From: Paulinella micropora
Taxonomy: Eukaryota > Cercozoa > Imbricatea > Euglyphida
Assembly (NCBI GenBank): GCA_009731375.1
Contig: BJOX01000062.1
Span: 1,014,639 to 1,078,638, forward strand
Length of the DNA: 64,000 nt
Direction: 5' to 3'
Below, one piece after another: positions 1 through 12,983 of this stretch. A program made the position numbers and the translations under genes. Position 1 is the stretch's first letter. Each line of letters begins with the position of its first letter. Below the pieces are notes generated by a model. It did not search any database and had not been told where the DNA came from. It saw only the letters and a program-made list of their open reading frames with translations.

Positions 1-530
1 GGGGAAGGGCAGTCATAAAAAAAAAAAAAATCCTACGAAATCACACCTTCATGTCAGTCAGAGTTTATTAATATCACACTGGCTATGATAATTTAATGTG
101 CATATTGAAAATATTCCATCGCAACGGAGGCTTGACCTGAACCTCTCAATTACGTAATAGCTTTGCCCCCCCCCTCTCCCCTTTTTCTTCAGTAGGAGAA
201 ACCTCGTGCCTTAAGTGGAAAAAGACACAGGAGATTCAAGTCGTTCAGTGGAAAATGTAAAGGGCCAACACAATTACAAGCTTCAAGAAGCAAATCTGCT
301 AAGCCGTCCAACGGTGGCTTCAGAAACGTCCTTGTACGATTTAGTTGGCGGAGAACGAGGAGATCAGAACTGATGAGACCTGGATGATCCCAAGTGTTTT
401 CTAAGTACATTCGCACTTTAACATGTCTCAGAGTTCAGTGAGAAAAAAGAGTCAACACTTGGATCACATGTCTCCGACAAAAAAAAAATATTGAGACAGG
501 ACACTGAAACAACCGCAAAACCAGGCCTTT
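1..530. other. Unassigned left edge
   Basis: No convincing gene. The only open frames are short and have no recognisable motif. The stretch runs into a GA tract at about 531. Confidence 0.5.
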
Positions 531-1500
531 GGAGAGAGAGAGANNNNNNNNNNNNNNNNNNNNNNNNNNNNNNNNNNNNNNNNNNNNNNNNNNNNNNNNN
601 NNNNNNNNNNNNNNNNNNNNNNNNNNNNNNNNNNNNNNNNNNNNNNNNNNNNNNNNNNNNNNNNNNNNNNNNNNNNNNNNNNNNNNNNNNNNNNNNNNNN
701 NNNNNNNNNNNNNNNNNNNNNNNNNNNNNNNNNNNNNNNNNNNNNNNNNNNNNNNNNNNNNNNNNNNNNNNNNNNNNNNNNNNNNNNNNNNNNNNNNNNN
801 NNNNNNNNNNNNNNNNNNNNNNNNNNNNNNNNNNNNNNNNNNNNNNNNNNNNNNNNNNNNNNNNNNNNNNNNNNNNNNNNNNNNNNNNNNNNNNNNNNNN
901 NNNNNNNNNNNNNNNNNNNNNNNNNNNNNNNNNNNNNNNNNNNNNNNNNNNNNNNNNNNNNNNNNNNNNNNNNNNNNNNNNNNNNNNNNNNNNNNNNNNN
1001 NNNNNNNNNNNNNNNNNNNNNNNNNNNNNNNNNNNNNNNNNNNNNNNNNNNNNNNNNNNNNNNNNNNNNNNNNNNNNNNNNNNNNNNNNNNNNNNNNNNN
1101 NNNNNNNNNNNNNNNNNNNNNNNNNNNNNNNNNNNNNNNNNNNNNNNNNNNNNNNNNNNNNNNNNNNNNNNNNNNNNNNNNNNNNNNNNNNNNNNNNNNN
1201 NNNNNNNNNNNNNNNNNNNNNNNNNNNNNNNNNNNNNNNNNNNNNNNNNNNNNNNNNNNNNNNNNNNNNNNNNNNNNNNNNNNNNNNNNNNNNNNNNNNN
1301 NNNNNNNNNNNNNNNNNNNNNNNNNNNNNNNNNNNNNNNNNNNNNNNNNNNNNNNNNNNNNNNNNNNNNNNNNNNNNNNNNNNNNNNNNNNNNNNNNNNN
1401 NNNNNNNNNNNNNNNNNNNNNNNNNNNNNNNNNNNNNNNNNNNNNNNNNNNNNNNNNNNNNNNNNNNNNNNNNNNNNNNNNNNNNNNNNNNNNNNNNNNN

Positions 1501-1553
<53 letters not shown>

Positions 1554-1562
1554 GAGAGAGAG
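531..1562. repeat. GA microsatellite with assembly gap
   Basis: GA dinucleotides occur on both sides of an N run at 544-1500. The gap is probably unassembled GA repeat. Long frames through it (RERE or SLSL) are repeat translations, not genes. Confidence 0.95.
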
Positions 1563-1644
1563 CTACGTTGCATTGTGGGCAGGTAGTCCAAGTGCTGAGA
1601 AGGGGGCAATTACACTCTGGACAACAACTGCCGCCCCAGCCTCT

Positions 1645-1864
1645 ATGTATGTATGTATGTATCTATGTATGTATGTATGTATGTATGTATGTATGTATGT
1701 ATACCATAGGAAAAACACGTACTTCCAGTAAGCAAGTATCTATGTATCTATGTATCTATGTATCTATGTATCTATCTATGTATCTATGTATCTATGTATC
1801 TATGTATCTATGTATGTATGTATGTACCCTGCACCGGCCCAGGTGCCTGGAGAGGCCGTCATGT

Positions 1865-1912
<48 letters not shown>

Positions 1913-1917
1913 AAGAA

Positions 1918-1966
<49 letters not shown>
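1645..1966. repeat. GTAT/ATCT tetranucleotides then GA tract
   Basis: GTAT and ATCT tetranucleotide arrays (1645-1830) are followed by a GA tract from 1866. A short unique spacer lies between them. Confidence 0.95.
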
Positions 1967-1967
<1 letters not shown>

Positions 1968-2149
1968 GATTGAGAATGATTTACACATAGACGCACACTG
2001 AACATTGAAGGACATGCTTCCTAAGCGGTGCGGTTTGAAGTGATCGTCTGCCGAACAAATAATATTACAGAAGAACGGAAGGCTACTCGGAGCTAAGTAA
2101 ATTCAAGCTGTCACGGACTTTGATTCCTAATTTTTTCTCTGCCCCTTCC

Positions 2150-2590
2150 ATCCATCTTTCCTCCAGTCACCCATCCAGCCATCCATCCGTGCATTCATGC
2201 GTTCATGCATGCATCTGTGCATCCACTTTTCCATCCACCATGCACTCATCCACCGTCCACCATGCACTCATCCACCGTCCACCATGCATCCATCGATGAA
2301 CCAATCATCCTATCCATCCATGCACCCATCCGTCCATCTGTCTATCTATCCCATCCATGCATTCATCCATCCGTCCATCCGTCCATCCATCCAACCATCT
2401 ATCCATCCATCCATCCATCCATCCATTCATCCATCCATCCCCATGCATCATTCATGCATCTATTCATCCATGCATCTATCCATTCATCCACCCATGCATC
2501 CATGCATCCATCCATGCATCCATGCATGCATGCATGCATGCATGCATCCATCCATCCATCCATCCATCCATCCGTTAACGCATGAGAGAG

Positions 2591-2650
<60 letters not shown>

Positions 2651-2761
2651 CGAGAGAGCGAGAGAGCGAGAGAGCGAGAGAGCGAGAGAGCAAGAGAGCG
2701 AGAGAGCGAGAGAGCGAGAGTGCGAGAGAGAGAGAGAGCGAGAGCGAGCGAGCGAGCGAGC

Positions 2762-2814
<53 letters not shown>

Positions 2815-2852
2815 CGAGAGAGCGAGAGAGCGAGAGAGCGAGAGAGCGCGCG

Positions 2853-2936
<84 letters not shown>

Positions 2937-2953
2937 TATATATAATATATATA

Positions 2954-2994
<41 letters not shown>

Positions 2995-3183
2995 TATATG
3001 TAACATATATATATATATTATATACATATATATATATAGATAGATAGATAGATAGATAGATGGATAGATAGATGGATGGATGGATGGATGGATAGATAGA
3101 TAGATAGATAGAGAGAGAGGGGGGGGGGGGNNNNNNNNNNGATCGAGCGAGCGAGAGCGAGAGAGAGAGAGAGAGAGAGAGAG

Positions 3184-3265
<82 letters not shown>

Positions 3266-3313
3266 GAGACAGAGAGAGAGAGAGAGACCAGACATTTCTT
3301 GCTCATGAGAGAG

Positions 3314-3373
<60 letters not shown>

Positions 3374-3431
3374 AGCGAGAGATCGAGATAGAGAGAGAGT
3401 GTGTGTGTGTGTGTGTGTGTGAGTGAGTGAA

Positions 3432-3468
<37 letters not shown>

Positions 3469-3474
3469 AAGTGA

Positions 3475-3510
<36 letters not shown>

Positions 3511-3550
3511 AAGAGAAAGAGAGAGAGAGAGAGAGATTGTGTGCGAGAGA
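2150..3550. repeat. Compound simple-repeat block
   Basis: In order: CATC-type tetranucleotides with CATG variants (2150-2575), a GA tract with regular GAGAGAGC units (2582-2850), AT dinucleotides (2855-3035), GATA/GATG (3036-3110), poly-G, a 10-N gap at 3131-3140, then GA, GATA and GT tracts. No coding sequence. Confidence 0.95.
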
Positions 3551-3670
3551 TTATTTTATATTCCTATCTTTATTTTGTATTTATTCAAGTAAATTACTTA
3601 GTTTTGCAATGATGTGTTAAATCCATCAAGAAATATGAATGAACCATCATTAGATTTAGCGAAAAGGAAT

Positions 3671-3672
<2 letters not shown>

Positions 3673-3721
<49 letters not shown>

Positions 3722-3799
3722 CTCTCGCTGTCGCTCTTGCTCTCGCTCTCTCTCTCTCTCTATCTATCTATCTCTCTATCTATCTATCTCGCTCGCTCG

Positions 3800-3871
<72 letters not shown>

Positions 3872-3927
3872 CGCTCGCTTGCTCTCGCTCTCGCTCTCTC
3901 TCTCTCTCTCTCCCCTCTCTCTCTCTT

Positions 3928-3985
<58 letters not shown>

Positions 3986-4100
3986 ACTCTCTCACTCGCT
4001 GAATCACTCGCTGACTCACTCACTCACTCACACACCACTCACTCTCTCACTCTCTCTCTCTCTCTCACACACACACAGAGAGAGAGACAGAGAGAGAGAG

Positions 4101-4131
<31 letters not shown>

Positions 4132-4784
4132 AAGAGAGAGAGTGATCGAGAGAGAGAGAGAGAGATCGAGAGAGATCGAGAGAGAGATCGAGAGAGAGAT
4201 CGAGAGAGAGATCGAGAGAGAGATCGAGAGAGAGATCGAGAGAGAGATCGAGAGAGAGATCGAGAGAGAGATCGAGAGAGAGATCGAGAGAGAGATNNNN
4301 NNNNNNNNNNNNNNNNNNNNNNNNNNNNNNNNNNNNNNNNNNNNNNNNNNNNNNNNNNNNNNNNNNNNNNNNNNNNNNNNNNNNNNNNNNNNNNNNNNNN
4401 NNNNNNNNNNNNNNNNNNNNNNNNNNNNNNNNNNNNNNNNNNNNNNNNNNNNNNNNNNNNNNNNNNNNNNNNNNNNNNNNNNNNNNNNNNNNNNNNNNNN
4501 NNNNNNNNNNNNNNNNNNNNNNNNNNNNNNNNNNNNNNNNNNNNNNNNNNNNNNNNNNNNNNNNNNNNNNNNNNNNNNNNNNNNNNNNNNNNNNNNNNNN
4601 NNNNNNNNNNNNNNNNNNNNNNNNNNNNNNNNNNNNNNNNNNNNNNNNNNNNNNNNNNNNNNNNNNNNNNNNNNNNNNNNNNNNNNNNNNNNNNNNNNNN
4701 NNNNNNNNNNNNNNNNNNNNNNNNNNNNNNNNNNNNNNNNNNNNNNNNNNNNNNNNNNNNNNNNNNNNNNNNNNNNNNNNNNNN

Positions 4785-4816
<32 letters not shown>

Positions 4817-4928
4817 CACACACACACACACACAGACAGACAGACACACACACACACACCACACACACAGACACACACAAAATTTCACACACACACACAC
4901 TCACTCACACACACACACACACACACTG

Positions 4929-4975
<47 letters not shown>
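3673..4975. repeat. CT, GA and CA tracts with gap
   Basis: A CT tract (3673-4065) abuts a GA tract. From about 4150 to 4296 the GA tract becomes a regular 10 bp minisatellite, GAGAGAGATC. An N gap covers 4297-4784, followed by CA dinucleotides to about 4972. Confidence 0.95.
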
Positions 4976-4976
<1 letters not shown>

Positions 4977-5422
4977 ACAGTGCGTAAGTGGAATCAACAA
5001 GTATTTTTTGTGTGGGAAAGAAAATGGCAAAGTGCGTGGTAGTGGAAAGAAAATAGCGCAAGGTGTGAACTACAATGCAAAAAAAACTTTGTGGCAGAAG
5101 AAACAACCCCCCAAAAGTTAGAGATAACCTTTTTTTGAGGCAAAAAATAAAAGAAATAAAGTTTTTAGCAATTTTTTTGAAGTCAAACCCACCCATGAAC
5201 TTCACGGGCAGTGGCTTTTCTGTCCCCAATTCAGAGCCGGGTCCAAATAGAGCTCAACCAGAAAACTGAGTTGATCTAAAATTTTGCCAATCCCTTCCGC
5301 TAATAGGTGGTTTTGAGCATTGTGCCTCAAAAGTGACGGAGCGTGCGGAGCACATCGCCCTACCAGCCTGTGCGGTGTAGTCAAGATTTTTCTCTGGTTA
5401 TAGAAGACAACTGTGGAGCTCT
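4976..5422. other. 5' flank of the receptor gene
   Basis: Unique sequence between the CA tract and the receptor start codon. It presumably holds the promoter and 5' UTR, but no core promoter motif could be assigned with confidence. Confidence 0.4.
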
Positions 5423-5987
5423 GTGGCAACACAAGGCACAATGCGAGGGATGTTGTTATTCCATTCTCTGTTCCTCGTGCTCCCGCAGCAAACAACATTT
5501 GCGCGAGTTTCGGAATGTTCAAGTTTGAAGGGCATCACAGTTGGAGCTCCTCTTAATCTCTTTCAAACGCAGTACCTCGAGGACTACCTGTCTCGCTTCG
5601 GATGTGATACCAACATCACACTCGTAACTTTAGATGACTCTGACATCGAGGCCAACATAGAAACTTACAACGGCAGTGCCTCCCTGGACCTAATTTTTGT
5701 TGAGAACACAGGGCTTTTGGCTTCTCTCCGCGCTCGTTTTCCGCAGATTGAACTGGTTGCGACAGCGCAACGTGACTATGCGGCGGGCATAACTGAAGAT
5801 CTCGCCGGCTTATTGGTCTTGATTGTCTCTCGTCCGCACTCTGAAATATTTAACCCCCTCTGTTTCCTCTTTCTTTCTTCTTTCTTCTTCTTTCTTCTTT
5901 CTCCTTTCTTTGAGAAAATTTGTACACAGACCTCCAGTGTGAAATTCTTCTTCTTCTTCTTCTTCTTCTTCTTCTTCTTCTTCTTCT

Positions 5988-6019
<32 letters not shown>

Positions 6020-6194
6020 TTCTTCTTCTTCTTCTTCTTTGCCTTTGGCTTTGATTTAATGAAGTTACTTTTACAAGTGACCTCTGGTCATCCATACAAA
6101 TCGTTAGCCCGAAGGCCATTGATTTAACTAAGACGGTGACCCTTATAATAATAATATTAATATTATTAAAGTAGCGTTGCAATATATTAAAGTC

Positions 6195-6290
<96 letters not shown>

Positions 6291-6672
6291 TAATAATAAT
6301 AATAATAATAATAATATGTATGTATGTATGTATGTATCGTCTGCCAATTGCTGAGCCAAAAGGCCATGTGCATCCAGTCCTCCATTCCATAAGGAAAGTC
6401 TCCACACCAATCGGTGGAATTGACGGCATAGAACATTACTCTAGGAGCTTGTCTTTTTCAGCTGTTCGTTGACTTTACTTGTAATACTTGAAATCATCAA
6501 ATCGGGTAGTGTTGAAGAATCGACAATTATGATGAGCCTTACTTTAGTCGCAGGCACAAAAAACAACATAGGAATCTAGGCCTCTAGAGATCTCTTGAGC
6601 TGAGTCAATCAGCCCATAGAAAGGGACCGATGGCCTATGTACTCCCTTAATAATAATAATTATAATAATAAC

Positions 6673-6710
<38 letters not shown>

Positions 6711-6961
6711 GAATAATAATAATAATAAGAATAATAATAATAATAATAGTAAAAGTGCTCCTCAGTCAATGGCGAATGCATTTCTGCACATGTGCCTCCA
6801 TCGTCTCACCCGCGAGGGGAGTACGAAGATTTGACGATAGGCTCTGCTGACACCCCCGCAAGGCAGCTCCAAGCCTTCCAGACAGACCGATACATTCAAA
6901 GAAAATATCCTTTGAAAATACTGGCACCGACGGGAATCGAACTGGCGATAGGTCCCAGATA

Positions 6962-7015
<54 letters not shown>

Positions 7016-8110
7016 GGCTTCCTCAGACTATAGCATCAGATCCAGATCCTGGACATGTGCCTCCATTGGGTCACCGGGGTCAGCCGATCCCAACGCATTG
7101 TCAGAACACCAAACAGACATAGCAGCAACAGCAACAGCAGGGGCAGATGGGGGCTGTGAAGTGCATGAAGAGCTAGATGCGAGGGTGTTAGCTGAAGAGA
7201 AGAACTCGGAGACACTACGCTGCGCTCCCGAACCCCTCTCTCTAGCCAGGACGTCCACACTGCGCGGACGGCCGCGCCGCGCAACATCAACGTCACTTGG
7301 GGGAGAGGGTGGGACAGAAGCTGATGGAACCTCAGTGAGGTCAATCACCTCCTCGCCCCCATCCTCCACCCCAAGCTCCTCCCTTTTACCCTCCCTAGCA
7401 GACCAACACTCAGACACATATGATCCAAACAACACATCCAACTTTGGAGGGGGACGCAACGCTGTAACCCCTAACAACGCAGCAAGCCTAAAGTTACTGC
7501 GGAAGCGCGACTTCCCCTGAAAAAACTTACAAAACAATCGTGATTGATCCACAGGCGACATATCATCCCAACCCTGCCGCACAGAGCCCTCCCGCTCCCG
7601 CCCAAGCAACACATCCTCAACCACAACCTCACCGCCTACGACCTCACCACCCTCCTCACTCCCTCCATCCCCCTCAGCAGCCCCCACAGCCATGCCACCG
7701 AGCCTCTGCATACTCAGCAACAGCTGCTTACGTCTCCCCTCATGCATGGGGCAATCCCATAAGAAGTGCGCAAGGGAATAATAATAATAATAATAATAAT
7801 AATCATAGTAAAAATAATAATAATAATAATAATCATTATATATATAGAGAGAGAGAGAGCGAGAGAGAGAGAGAGAGAGGGAGAGAGGTGGTTAAGATAT
7901 GGATAAAAGAGCAGGGATAGAGGGAACGACAGAGATCCCAACGACCACTAAGAAACATTAAACGTGGTCAAACCGTTTAGGGTTTCTTTCATTGGGGTAA
8001 TAAAGTCCTGTTATCTACAGCGCTAAATTAGCTATGCTAGCTATTGCTATCCCACCAACCATTGGTCATGATTGGTATAAGAAATTTCCAGGATATTCGG
8101 GGGAGGTTGA

Positions 8111-8158
<48 letters not shown>

Positions 8159-9599
8159 TAAGACTCAAGTCTGCTGTTCGTAGAGCAGATAGTCCATGAG
8201 TGCGGCCTTGAACTCAGCTTTTCCTTGATCCTTTGGAGCGCTTCTGGTAGCCTGCTAAACACAGTCTCTGCAATGCTACTATAGTAAGCACTGTTTGAGT
8301 CAGGATATAGGTGTTTTTTTGAGCGTCTTGTGTTGTGACTATGTACAGCAGTAATTGGTTTGAAGTTGTTATAGTGGAGGGGGAGGAATGTTGTGAAAGT
8401 AGGATAGATGTGTGAATGTGTCTCCATACATACACGTTATTTATATATAAATATTAGGTATAGTTAGAAATCTGAGTTCAGCAAATAAGGGTGTGGTGGG
8501 TGCTCTCGGTGATGCCAGGCTTATGAGACGTATTATCTTTTTTTGCATGGTGATGAGAGGGTAGATGATGGTGTTTGGGGTGTCGGATCCCCAATAGATA
8601 TATTACATGTTAGGAGGGAGTAGACGTGGCTATAGTATAGTTGGACAAGAATATGAGTGGGTAGTAATTGGTTAACATGTCGAAACATATGTACAAATGG
8701 TTGTAGACGGACAGCAATTGTTTGTACATGTTTCCTGGAAGATAGGTTGCTTTGGACAGTTGTACCCAGTAGTTTGACCTGTTTCTCATGTTCGAGTTTC
8801 GTCTCGCCGATCGCCAGCTGCAGCTTTACGTCCTGTCCAAACTTGTGGAAGATCGTGTATGTTGTCTTAGTAGGGTTAGGTACAAGATTATGTCTATGAA
8901 AGTTGCGTACAAGGTTGGTTGTATCGGTTTGTGCATGCTCTTGTAGTTGCTCTTTGTTAGATGCTGTAATTATGAGTGTGGTATCATCAGCGTATGCAAA
9001 GAGTTGTTCCATGCAAGTGATAGGAGGATGCTGTTGATATAGAGGATAAATAGTGTTGTGGAAAGGGTGCTGCCTTGTGGTATACCGTGCGTGATCAGGC
9101 GGGGGTATGAGCGGGCGTGTTGGGTGAACACAGTTTGGAATCGTCTGGTCAGGTAGGATTTGAAGAAGGCAGTTGTATTATCGCTAAAGTTGAATTCATG
9201 TTGTAGTTTGTGAATGAGTTTTGCATGGTCAATGGTATCATATGCTTTAGACAAATCGACAAAGAGTGCTAATACGTATTTGCCTGGGCCTTTTTGTGAG
9301 TGGATGTGGTTCAGGATTGTTTGAGTACAGATTGTGGTATTGGAATGTGGGCGGAAAGCATATTGAGTGCGTGAAAGGATATCATATCGGTTCAGGTGGT
9401 CCATGAGTTGTCGGTTGATGATTGTTCAAACACTTTCGCGATAATGGGCAGAAGGGATATAGGTCTATAGTTCTCTGGCAGTGTTCTGTCTTTAGCTTTA
9501 TAAATTTCTATTACTTTTGTTATTTTTAGTACGTCTTTTTCTTCTTCTTCTTCTTCTTCTCCTTCTTCTTCTTCTTCTTCTTCTTCTTCTTCTTCTTCT

Positions 9600-9638
<39 letters not shown>

Positions 9639-9905
9639 TCCTCTTCCTCTTCCTCCTCCTCCTCCTCCTTCTTCTTCTTCTTCTTCTTCTTCTTCTTCTT
9701 CTTCTTCTCCTCCTCCTCCTTCTCCTTTTGCTTAGGGATAAAAAATTTAGCAGCCCCCCCCCCTCTCTCCTTTTCCTTTCTTTTCTTTCTTTTATTTCTT
9801 TTCTTTTCTTTCCTTTCCTTTCCTTTCCTTTCCCTTCCCTTCCTTCCTTCCTTCCTCCCTTCCTTCCTTCCTTCCTTCCTTCATTTCTTCCTTTCTTTCT
9901 TTCTG

Positions 9906-9969
<64 letters not shown>

Positions 9970-11683
9970 TCATGATTTTGTTGTTGTTGTTGTTGTTGTT
10001 GTTGTTGCTTTTTGTCTGCAGATTCGTCGCAATGATGAACTCACTGGCATGTCATCGTGGCAAGATTTGTACAATATCAGCGCATCGTCGGTAAACAAGC
10101 TTCTAAACGCGTACATGCATGCATCCATAATATACATAATTTACATACATGCGCATACTTGCATGCAAAATCGTCCCAGAGTGCGCGTAGAGGACCGGAG
10201 GGGAGGGGATCATCAAGAAAATGCTGTAAAACATGGGTTGTTAGGCTTTGACTCTTTGCGCGGTCGCCAACAATTCGCAAGCCTTCACAGGCTTCCAACT
10301 TCAAGCGTTCGAGTTCCTGTCCAGATTTGACACGCGGTTAGAGCAGCGCTTGACGATCCATTGGAAACAGACCCAGCAGCAAGTGGTGGATGCTGTTACG
10401 GCGCGCTTGTGTCACCTCGGTGCAGTCGATGCAGCCTTCAATTTTGCCCCCGCTACCTTCGCCATAATTGGCGCCACCACTTCGAGCGGCTTTCCCTTCT
10501 CCCATAGCACCGCGTTGTACCCACAGGTATGCAGTTGATTTCTGCAATCCTTTCTCACATATTGTCGTTCTACACCACCCGAAAGTGCGGGGTTGTGGGT
10601 GAACTTTGTCGGGTTTTTGTCCTGAAAACCCTGGTTAGCTTGGGGTCAGCCTTAGAGAGGGGAAACCGCTTCCAGCCATGACTAAGAATCAATTTGAGAT
10701 GTTCCTGGTTTGCAAGCGAAGCAATCATTTGACAGCTCTCGTTGAAATTAAGCGCAAAACTTTAAGAAAAATGCGATTAAATATTGCACGGAAACACAGC
10801 GCCGATCCTAGGATAGTCCTGCTGTGTTGCTGCAGGGAGCTTTCGTGCGCTTACCACATTTCTCTTCTCATCTGGCTCAGCTGTTTAGCATGGGTCTCCT
10901 AGACATAGGAGACATCCCTGCTGCTTTTACAGGTATATATGTGCAAACATTCGTTTTTGTGTGTGTCTGTGTTGTGTATCCTCTGCGCATGCCTTAGGCC
11001 TGAACACACGTTTCATTCTGCAATGTTTCGTCGATCCACGATGATCGCTACCACGACTCCTACATACAACACGCATATAGCCCTGTGTGGCTTACAAAAT
11101 GCCTAAGCAAGTTCATTACAATGAGATGTTTCAGTTCAGTAGCATGTAGCTTGAATTTTATCGCTTTGTGGCCAGCTGATCATGGTTGTTTTTATTGCAA
11201 AGGCTCATTCAATTGATTTCGTCAGAAGCTTTTTTATCAGCCATGGCATACACTTTGGATATAATAATTGGTTGGTTGAAAGCGAAAGCGCTGAAAGTAA
11301 TGATTCCTTCAGTATCTGGAGAACAGAAACAAAAAACAGCACGAATGAAAGATGAACCATGGGTTGGCACGATGCCAATACCTGCACGTAGCGCTCATTT
11401 CTCCGCAAGCCGCGACAATAAATTGCGAATTATAATATTTCTGCTATCAGGAAATGTCGCTATGTGATTGTGTTTGCCGTTAGGAGACTTTGCAGGCTTT
11501 ACATTCCCGGGCGACTACACGCAGGTCATTTGTCCCTGTGTTAATGTTTGCATTCATGCGTATGTATGTATGCATGTATGTATGTACGCACATATATGTT
11601 GCATAATTGTCGTCTATTCGTATTGAGTATAAATATAGCATTATATGTATATGAGAAAGAATTTCCAAGGCATCACGCCGTCC

Positions 11684-11734
<51 letters not shown>

Positions 11735-12340
11735 CAGATACAGTTCAAAATTTCCACTGTTCCGACGAAAGCAAACCCTGAAAACCCATGGCACGTCCAA
11801 CGGCAGCGGCAACACACACTACTCCAGGCTCGATTTACACCATCCCGCCGTAATTTCGGGCTTCGGGTGAGAATCTCATCCCAGGCGAAGGTTTTCTGAA
11901 CAGCAAAGACCCAATAGGGCACCTGAGACGCAGCGGAACGAGCTAAAGAAATAGACATACGAAGATACATACATACATACATTCAAAAAAATAGCATACA
12001 TGCATGGCTCAACGTGTTCTGCCTAAACCTAACCGTAGCTAGGTAGGTAGGTAGGTAGGTAGGTGGGTAGGTATGTGGGTGGATGGGTAGGTAGGTAGGT
12101 AGGTAGGTACGTAGGTAGGTGGGTGGGTAGGTAGGTGAGATCTTTAGGTAGTTAGATAGGTAGTATGTGTCTCTTGTGTGTTGCTGTCTCAGGCGCTCAG
12201 CATGTTCTATGACCTGGATCTTGCTGGCGATGGCCGCTGTGCGCCAGGCCACTTCCGCTCACTCACGGCAGCGAGGTATCTATCTATCTATCTATCGATC
12301 GATCGATCGATCTATCTATCTATCTCCTATCTACCACTTG

Positions 12341-12405
<65 letters not shown>

Positions 12406-12617
12406 GTATGTGTACATTACATGAATACAGGCATGCATACATACATACGTGCCTGCTAAACATACATACATATACATACAAACATATACATACATACAAA
12501 AACGTATGTACATGTTCATAACATGCATGCATACATACAGACGCTGTGAAGCGTGTCCAAGGGGTACGTTCTCATCAGATGGCGTGGGCCATTGCGAGGC
12601 CTGTTTGCCAAGGTAGT

Positions 12618-12676
<59 letters not shown>

Positions 12677-12808
12677 GGATGGATAGATGGATGGATAGAT
12701 GGATGGATAGATGGATGGATAGATGGATGGATGGATGGATAGATAGATAGATAGATAGATAGATAGACAGACAGACACAGATCTAGAGAGAGAGAAAGAG
12801 AGAGAGAG

Positions 12809-12871
<63 letters not shown>

Positions 12872-12917
12872 AAAAAAGATAGATAGATAGATAGATAGAT
12901 AGATGGATGGATGGATG

Positions 12918-12983
<66 letters not shown>

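Noticed and set aside
464-1990. Long frames across the 544-1500 gap
   Set aside because: They are translations of GA repeat and N; no coding signal.
2150-2575. Tandem CATC block as a CRISPR-like array
   Set aside because: Tetranucleotide microsatellite without spacers, in a eukaryote.
6740-6960. Possible tRNA or tRNA-derived SINE from a GTTCGATTCCCG box on the - strand
   Set aside because: The T-stem does not pair, there is no anticodon arm, and ATT arrays leave no room for an A box.
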